A DNA stretch of 64,000 nt. Source: Gigaspora rosea (lineage: Eukaryota; Glomeromycota; Glomeromycetes; Diversisporales; Gigasporaceae). Numbering within the stretch: position 1 is the first letter of the stretch; every line of letters starts with the position of its first letter. Positions 57,464 to 64,000 of the stretch are shown here, piece by piece. Both the position numbers and the translations under genes were made by a program. The DNA is taken from assembly GCA_003550325.1 (NCBI GenBank), contig QKWP01001215.1, forward strand, positions 1-64,000. Direction: 5' to 3'. The notes under the pieces were generated by a model that was given only the letters and a program-made list of their open reading frames with translations, was not told the origin of the DNA and did no database searches.

Positions 57464-57953
57464 TATTTTACTCTAGAGTAATCAATTATTCAATTAAATC
57501 AATTAGTTAGTATAATCGAATAATCGAATAATCGATTTAATCAAATAATCGAATAATTGATTATTCAATTAATCGAATAATCGATTAATCGATTATACCA
57601 ACTAATTGATTAATCGATTAGTTGGTACAATCGATTTTTAATCGATTGGTTAAAAAAAATTTATCTAATTAATCAAGCATTTTTTGGCCCGATTTGGAAC
57701 ACTATTTGAGTTGATGTTAAAAATATGAATTTCCGTTTGTCAAAATTTTTGATGTTCACATAAGCTGCCATATTGCCCATTTTATCAAACTATTTTGGAT
57801 TAAAAAAGTTTTGTATAATAGTTTCAAGTTCAAGAACAAGTGCAAGAAAAAGTGCAAGTACAAGAACAAGAATAATTGCTCCGCAATAGATAAAAGAAAA
57901 ACATAAAATTTATGACAAATAGTGAATATATTAGTAAAGATTAAGAAAAATTA

Positions 57954-60148
57954 CAGGACTCCGGACATCTCTCATAGAGGTCATAACTGATTTGCATGAA
58001 TTTAGGCGTTTTTGCTACCCTAAAATCAAGTAAATTTGCTAAAAGTTGGATTATTACATATAAATTTTATAGTAATTTGCTAAAAACTAAATTATAACAT
58101 CTAATATAGTGCAAATTTTTTAAACCTTTATTTATACACATGTGTAATAACAATTCTAGCTCTAACTCTAAGCAATTCACCCTCACACTATCACTAGAAC
58201 TACTCTTCCATCTAATAATAACTTCATATAATCCTAACCCAACAACAAGATAGTGCTAAACCTACTTTCCATATAATATTTTAAACTTACCCCACAATCC
58301 TATCATGATACTAAGCTAATCTAGCCTTAACTTCATGTAATCCCACCCTAAAACATCTAAATATAGCTACTATTAACCAACAAAAGCCAATGTTTATGTT
58401 CGTGGCTGACCTGAAATTAAATAAATTTGCATGCATTAGTTATCAATTTTAGACGGGTGTAGCTTCACATATTTACATCAAAAGCTCACCACCAATCATC
58501 ATCCAAGAATCATTCAAGTAACTGACGACCCCGGCAAGTATAGCACTGGAAAACGAACAACAAAAGAGTGAAGACCCTTATGAACGCTGACACAATCAAA
58601 GCGACAACACCACGAGTGATGGCTCCAACTAATGACGGCTTCAGCATACAATAGATAGGGTCCAGCGAACAATGCTCCAACAAAACGGCGACTCCAACAA
58701 AATGGCGACTCCAACAAAACTGCGACTCCAACAAAACGGCGACTCCAACAAAATGACGACTCCTACAAACAACGGCTCTAATAAAGACGATTTCAGCAAA
58801 ATGGTAGCATCGAAGAAGATAATGAGGATAAATTGTGGATTAGTATTGCAGTATTGTAAGTATTGCAATGAAAAAAAAACTTATCTATAACATTGATCTG
58901 TGTAACTTGCATATCGCAACCTGTAGCATTCACTGTTCATATTTAAATAAAAATAAAAAAATTTATTTAGAACTGTATTTAAATTAAATAAAAAAATATA
59001 TTATTTAAATAAAAAAAAACGTTAAAAAGAATAATTTACAATTTATATCCAAATAGATTAAATTAAAAAAAAATTTTATTATTAATAAAATAAAATAAAA
59101 AAAAACATAAAGAAAAAATAAAATACTTATCTTGGAGATGATCTAGATCTAGATCCGATGAACAGAAAATAAATAAATTTTAATAAAATAAAAAAAAACA
59201 ATAAATGAAAAAAAATAATAATTTAATTAATAATATAAATAAAAAAAAATTTATAAATAAAAAAAATTAAAAAAAAAAAACTGGGTTAAAAAAAACGATA
59301 GAAAATTAAATAAAGAAAAAAAAAAGATAAGAACCGGTTTAAAAAAAATTAAATAAAAAAATAAAGAAAACAATAAAATAAATAAATAAATAAAAAAAAA
59401 TAACGATACAAAAAAAAAAATAAACGATAAGTTATAATTTAAAAAAAAAGATATAATTTAAAAAAAACGATATAATTTAAAAAAAAATAAAAAAAAAACA
59501 AAATAATTTAAAAAAACGAAATAATTTAAAAAAAAAGATATAATTTAAAAAAAAATCAATATAATTTAAAAAAAAACGATAACTTATAATTTAAAAAAAA
59601 AATAACGATATAATTTAAAAAAAAACCGATATAATTTAAAAAAAAAAATAACGATATAATTTAAAAAAACGATATAATTTAAAAAAAAAAATCAATATCA
59701 TACAAAAAAATAACTGATACATAATTTAATTAAAAAAAAAAGAATAAAAAAAACGTGCAAAGTTATAATAATTTTTTTAAAAAAACTACCGATACATGTA
59801 TGTACACGGGTACTATTAATTGATTTGCAAATCCACGTAGTATATAAATTATAAACCAAAATTAAACCTGATAAATAAATAATACGCGTGCTTTTTTTAC
59901 TTTATTTATTTGTTTATTTATTTATTGTTTTTAATGTTTTTATTTTCCCGATGTAATTCACCCAAAAAAGGATAAATTGCTAAAAATAAAATACAACATG
60001 TGTAAAATCTTAGTAATTCGCTAAAATATTCAATTATGACCCTTTTTAAAATTAACTTGAATTTGCTAAAACTTAAATTTGGACCTTAGATCAAATTTGA
60101 ATCAATTTGCTAAAAAAAAATATGAATATATCAGAGATGTCCGGGTTC
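57954..60148. mobile_element. ~2.2-kb element with GGACTCCGGACATCTC ends
   Basis: The left end AGGACTCCGGACATCTCTCA and the reversed right end GAACCCGGACATCTCTGATA, with TA at 57952-57953 and 60149-60150, define the limits to within two bases. Subterminal AATTTGCTAAAA repeats occur on both sides. The middle is the minisatellite/A-rich unit 58430-59945, probably a separate insertion. No transposase frame is seen. Confidence 0.55.
58430..59945. repeat. Dispersed A-rich unit with minisatellite, copy 2
   Basis: The minisatellite 58674-58790 has six or seven 18-bp units (GACTCCAACAAAACGGC). From 58940 the DNA is A-runs broken by TATAATTTA (about 18 copies of AACGATATAATTT between 59410 and 59690). 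It ends near 59885 with CGTGCTTT and TTTATTTATTT, the complement of the A-rich part. The frames on either strand over the minisatellite are artefacts. Confidence 0.55.
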
Positions 60149-60419
60149 TAAAATTACATTCTCCGAAATTTAGATGATTGATTTCTAGATTTTCTATTTT
60201 TAATAAATTTTTTTGTCAGAATTTTTGCCATCCAGATTATCTGATACCGGTAATTACTAACTTTATCTGAGTTCATAGTTTTATTTTCTATCTATATTAT
60301 TAAAGTTCTAAATTTCTGTCTGCTTAAAGTAATCTTATTGGGTACCATGATCAGGATCACTATCAGGTGATCTATACATATCGGGATTAATTACCATTTC
60401 TAGATTCTACAAAATGTCT

Positions 60420-61172
60420 ATGATTCTACTGGTAGCTACCGGTAGATAGTAACTAATGGTAGCTACTACTACCAGTAGATCTACTAGTCGAATTCTGATT
60501 GGTCAATCAGACAAAAATGATTTTATACTACCCATGATCAACAATAGTCGTTACATAGTAAAGTCCAAATTTTACTATACAACTCAATTATCATCACTTA
60601 AGTAAACTTATTCGAAAGGTCAAAATATACATGCTAAATAATTTTTGGTGAAATTGAAAACCATTTTATTATCTGACTTTTAATATTTACTCTTGACGAA
60701 AAAATTAAATTTATATTTGAGGAACGTAAAAATTAAAATCTAAATAATATGAAGTTCTCTAATTTGTATAAAAATTTCAGAGAATATGCATTTTAGACTC
60801 CTAAATATATTTACTTAAGCACTTATGATCAATTTACATAGTAAAATTTGGACTTTACTATGTAGCGACTACTTGTGATCGCTAAAAAACCTCTTTTACC
60901 CGAAAATAAACACCCTTTTAACTTTTGCTCAAAAAAGGTAACTTATTTTAAGACACATACAGTATTTAGATGCATTAACCTGAGTATAGACATAGTATTA
61001 ATATATACTACATTTGTTTATAATATTAGTATATAGTAAATAGATAAATTTTATTGGCTTTCAATTTTTAACTAATGGTATCTACCATGCATATTAAAAA
61101 TCTACTGGTATCTACTGGTATCTACTGGTAGATACCAGTGGTAGATATCTACTAGTAGCTACCAACTCACAT
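60420..61172. mobile_element. ~750-bp element with TACTGGTAG-type ends, host of a nested palindrome
   Basis: Clusters of CTACTGGTAGCTACCGGTAG (60426-60490) and CTACTGGTATCTACTGGTAG (61091-61165) are inverted and tandem versions of one motif. They look like the repeat-rich ends of one element. The palindromic MITE 60554-60862 lies inside. Confidence 0.5.
60554..60862. mobile_element. 309-bp palindromic MITE (CATAGTAAAG family), copy 2
   Basis: Ends CATAGTAAAGTCCAAATTTT and the same reversed, with TA at 60552-60553 and 60863-60864. Arms share AAGTAAACTTATTCG and GAAGTTCTCTAATTTGTATA with copy 1 at 19206-19511. Confidence 0.85.
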
Positions 61173-61438
61173 CACTAACTATTTCATTGCAGTAACTAAT
61201 CTATATCTTAATTGTTAATTTAAACTATTAATAAAAAATAACATGTATATAAATTGTAGGTAATATAAAAGATTTATATATTCTAACATGCATATATAAA
61301 ACAAGTACTAAAGTTTGATCAAAAACACAACTAATGATGCATACGATTCAATTTCAGTTATCGTGATCTGGTTATTATTTATAAGTGCTAACTTATATTA
61401 TTGAAAAAATAATATGTATTTCATCAGCAAAAAAAAAT
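61173..61438. other. Short gene-free spacer
   Basis: A+T-rich, nothing recognised. Confidence 0.4.
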
Positions 61439-63377
61439 ATGCGTAAACCTCCGTAAGTTTTTACGCAGGGGTAAACTTGCGAAAAACTTACGATTAGTTC
61501 GGAGTATTACGTAGGGGTAATAATTACGAAAGTTTATGCTATAGTAATTTCAGAGTATTACGAAGGTGTAATAATTATGAACTTTTATGCCATAGTAAAT
61601 TCAAAATATAGCAAAAATATTATAAACAACAAATATTGAAAACTTGCGAAAACTGGCGAAAACTGGCGTAAATCAGTAATATATAACAATATTACGATCA
61701 ATTAATAATCAATTAATAATAAAATTCACATAATTATGCTTTTTGCAAATTTTTTAAACGTTTTACAGATTTTTGCATATTTTTGCATATTTTCACAAGG
61801 TTTCGCAATTTAATATAAAATTTTATATTTTTTATTTATTATTATTATTATATATTATATTTTAATTTATATATATTTTTAATCAAAATTATATATTTTA
61901 TTATATATTATTATACATTTTTTCGAAAAATTGAAAAAAATGACAAAAAAAAATAAAAACAAGAAAAAAACTAAAATCGAAAAAATAATAAAAAAAAAGC
62001 AAAAACAAAAAAATAGTAATATTTTGAACACTTTAGCACTTTGTCACATAATGCTAGCTCTAAACACTTATTTTTCCCATCCTGCAGTTTGCTATTATTT
62101 CTTTTCTTCTTTGTTTTAACTATAATATTCACTTATGTTCGATAATATTCGCACATATTCACTACTTCCTAAAATAAAAAAAAATAACAAAAAAAAAATA
62201 AAACCAAAAAAAACGAAAATGAAAAAATAGTAATATTTTAAACTACTTTCACACTTCGTTGCATAATAATAGCTCTATACACTTATTTTCTTACCCTGTA
62301 GTAGCTATTATTTCTCTTCTTCTTTGTTTAATTATTATATTCGCTTATATTCATTTGTATTCGCAACTTTCTAAAAAGTACTAGTAAAAAAAACAAACAA
62401 AAAACAAAAAACAAAACTGAAAAAATAACAAAAAAAAAACAAAACAAAAAAAAATAAACTATTATATTTGCTTATATTTGCTTATATTCACTTATATTCG
62501 ATTATATTTGCAACTTCTTGCAAAGTGCTAGAAACGTTAGAATTGGTGTTCTTGTAAAGTGTTGGAAAAGTCAAATCATTTTCTTGCAAAGTTTTGAAAA
62601 AAGTAAGGGATAAATAAAATAAAATAAAATTAAAAAAAATAAGTAAAAAAAAAAGAAAACAAACAAAAACAAAAATGTAAGCAAACTAAGTAAAAAAATA
62701 AACGAAGCTCCAAATCTCCATTTCTTTGAAGTAAAAGTTCGTGATCTTGCAATTCAGAAATCGTTGAAAGTTTTTGCAAAGTGCCAAAATAAAATACATT
62801 AATAAAAATAAAACAAAAAAACAAAAACAAAAAACATAAAACAAAAAATAAATGAAACGAAACCTTACAAAAACTTGCAAAACCTTGCGAAAACTTGTAT
62901 TCTTGAAATTTAGAAATTGCTAGAGTGTGTTCTTGCAAAGTGTCGAAAGTCTGAGTTGGCTTGCGCAAAGTGCCGAAAAGTCATTGGATTTCTTGCAAAG
63001 TGCCAGTGATAAAGTATAGAAATAAAATAAAAAAAATTAAAAATTAAAAAATAAAAAAAAAACAAAATGAGCCTAAAAAAAATGAAACAAAACCAAAAAA
63101 AAACAAAAGGAAAACAAAGAAACAATGTAAAATTGATAGAAGATCTAAATTATAAACAAAAAAATAAACAAAGATCTAATCTGATTTTGTAGTACAATAA
63201 TCGAAAATCATCGAAACATTTTAAAAATATTAGTAAAACGTGTCATTGATATAATCCAGGTTGCATATCATCCTAAAATATTTTGAAAATATTCGAAATA
63301 TTAAAAAAAAAAAAGTGAAAAAAAAAGAGAGAAAAAAAAAAGAGAGAAAGAGAAAAAAGAGAGGGAGAAAAAAAAAA

Positions 63378-63447
63378 NNNNNNNNNNNNNNNNNNNNNNN
63401 NNNNNNNNNNNNNNNNNNNNNNNNNNNNNNNNNNNNNNNNNNNNNNN
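63378..63447. other. Assembly gap (70 N) between an A-run and a T-run
   Basis: Purine-rich A/G repeats (GAGAAAAAAAAGAGAG) lie to the left and a T-run to the right. A long hairpin-forming or homopolymer tract probably stopped assembly here. Confidence 0.98.
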
Positions 63448-63684
63448 TTTTTTTTTTTTTTTTAAGTTTTTTTTTTCCTATGCCAGTTTTTTTTACTTTG
63501 TCTTTCTTTCTTTTTTTAACCTACTTTTTTTGAAATTTTACTTTGTTTTTTTTTTTTTTAAAAAAAAAATATTTTGAAATAAATCGAAATATTTCAAAAA
63601 TATTAGCTAAACATTGATTCATTTTGAAATTATTCGAAAATTAGTGTAAAATGGTTTTTTTTATTTTTTTTATGCACTGTAAGA

Positions 63685-63925
63685 AAATCGTAAATTTATG
63701 TAAAAATTTTATGTAAGTTTACAATTTTCTTACATACCATAAAAAAATTGTAAATTTACATAAAAATTTTATATAAATTTACAATTTTCTTACACACCAT
63801 AAGAAAATCATAACCTTACGGAAAATTTTTACATAAATTTACAATTTTCTTACATCGTAAGACTTACGTAACTTTACACTAAATATTACGTAAGTTTACG
63901 ATTTTCTTACATACTGTAAAAACTG
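63685..63925. repeat. Tandem ~68-bp repeat, three to four units
   Basis: Units read CGTAAATTTATGTAAAAATT, TTATGTAAGTTTACAATTTT, CTTACATACCATAAGAAAAT. Each is close to self-complementary. It forms the subterminal part of the 61439-63940 element. Confidence 0.75.
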
Positions 63926-64000
63926 CGCAAGTTTACGCATATATATTTTTGCTAATGTTGTTATAAAGATAAGTTTTCGAACTTTTAATTTTACCCTTAT

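Larger units (their letters stand above)
56613..57702. mobile_element. 1090-bp TA-flanked element with ATTAATCG simple repeats
   Basis: Ends GTGTTCCAAATC and the same reversed, with TA at 56611-56612 and 57703-57704. Just inside both ends are tracts of GATTAATCGATTAAT repeats (56630-56800, 57480-57660) in complementary arrangement, so the element can fold on itself. Two further MITEs are nested inside (56810-57060, 57171-57463). Confidence 0.75.
61439..63940 (-). mobile_element. ~2.5-kb element with ATGCGTAAAC ends, inverted relative of 46089-48541
   Basis: The left end ATGCGTAAACCTCCGTAAGT and the reversed right end ATGCGTAAACTTGCGCAGTT are inverted repeats. In reverse order it shares with the 46-kb element a GCTATTATTTC.TTTCTTCTTTG part, the GCAAAGTGCC/CTTGCGAAAACTTG repeats, GATCTAATCTGATTTTGTAG, and the TTCGAAATATT palindromes. 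No credible coding sequence. Confidence 0.55.

Noticed and set aside
58510..58890. Overlapping frames with LLESPFCWSR-like or NKMATPTKLR-like repeats
   Set aside because: They are translations of the 18-bp ACTCCAACAAAACGGCG minisatellite on both strands.

Overview
This 64 kb window is eukaryotic and very A+T-rich. It reads as a transposon- and satellite-dominated stretch of a fungal genome. Three things point to an arbuscular mycorrhizal fungus (Glomeromycotina, such as Rhizophagus or Gigaspora relatives): short (77-168 bp) phase-0 introns in the one intact gene, a secreted S41-type peptidase of the fungal kind, and decayed FAR1-domain, hAT and zinc-finger transposon genes. This assignment is an inference from style and gene families; no rRNA or marker gene is present.

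Only one gene looks intact: a five-exon S41-family peptidase on the minus strand (25398-27621, 599 codons, no frame break). An eight-exon conserved-looking gene (7912-9750, minus) carries nonsense codons and frameshifts and is called a pseudogene. Transposon gene remnants are a FAR1-domain fragment (1161-1529, minus), a zinc-finger transposon gene (15957-16805, plus) and a hAT transposase (35640-37868, minus). The hAT remnant sits inside a complete 4157-bp hAT element with an 8-bp target duplication.

Layout: 0.56-2.2 kb, a terminal-inverted-repeat element holding the FAR1 remnant. 2.3-7.7 kb, a degenerate ~109-bp satellite array ending in a Helitron-like 3' hairpin/CTAG, riddled with small TA-flanked MITEs. 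7.9-9.75 kb, the broken eight-exon gene. 9.8-25 kb, nested foldback and MITE elements, the zinc-finger remnant and a second fragment of the satellite. 25.4-27.8 kb, the peptidase. 28-29.7 kb, small elements. 29.7-35.2 kb, an inverted second copy of the satellite/Helitron-like unit. 35.2-39.4 kb, the hAT element. 39.6-46 kb, minisatellites, an A-rich block with a gap and a higher-order satellite (43.86-45.39 kb). 46.1-48.5 kb and 61.4-63.9 kb, two oppositely oriented ~2.5-kb elements. 49-61 kb, tandem repeats and nested MITEs without a recognisable gene.

Five runs of N mark assembly joins. Three of them (10315-10320, 13344, 52594) separate near-identical direct copies of 441, 46 and 1079 bp. 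These look like unmerged contig overlaps rather than biology. I did not find a coherent new multi-gene system. The best candidates for novelty are the Helitron-like ends that carry long internal satellites, the higher-order satellite with a tRNA T-arm-like motif in each monomer, and the layered nests of TA-target foldback elements.
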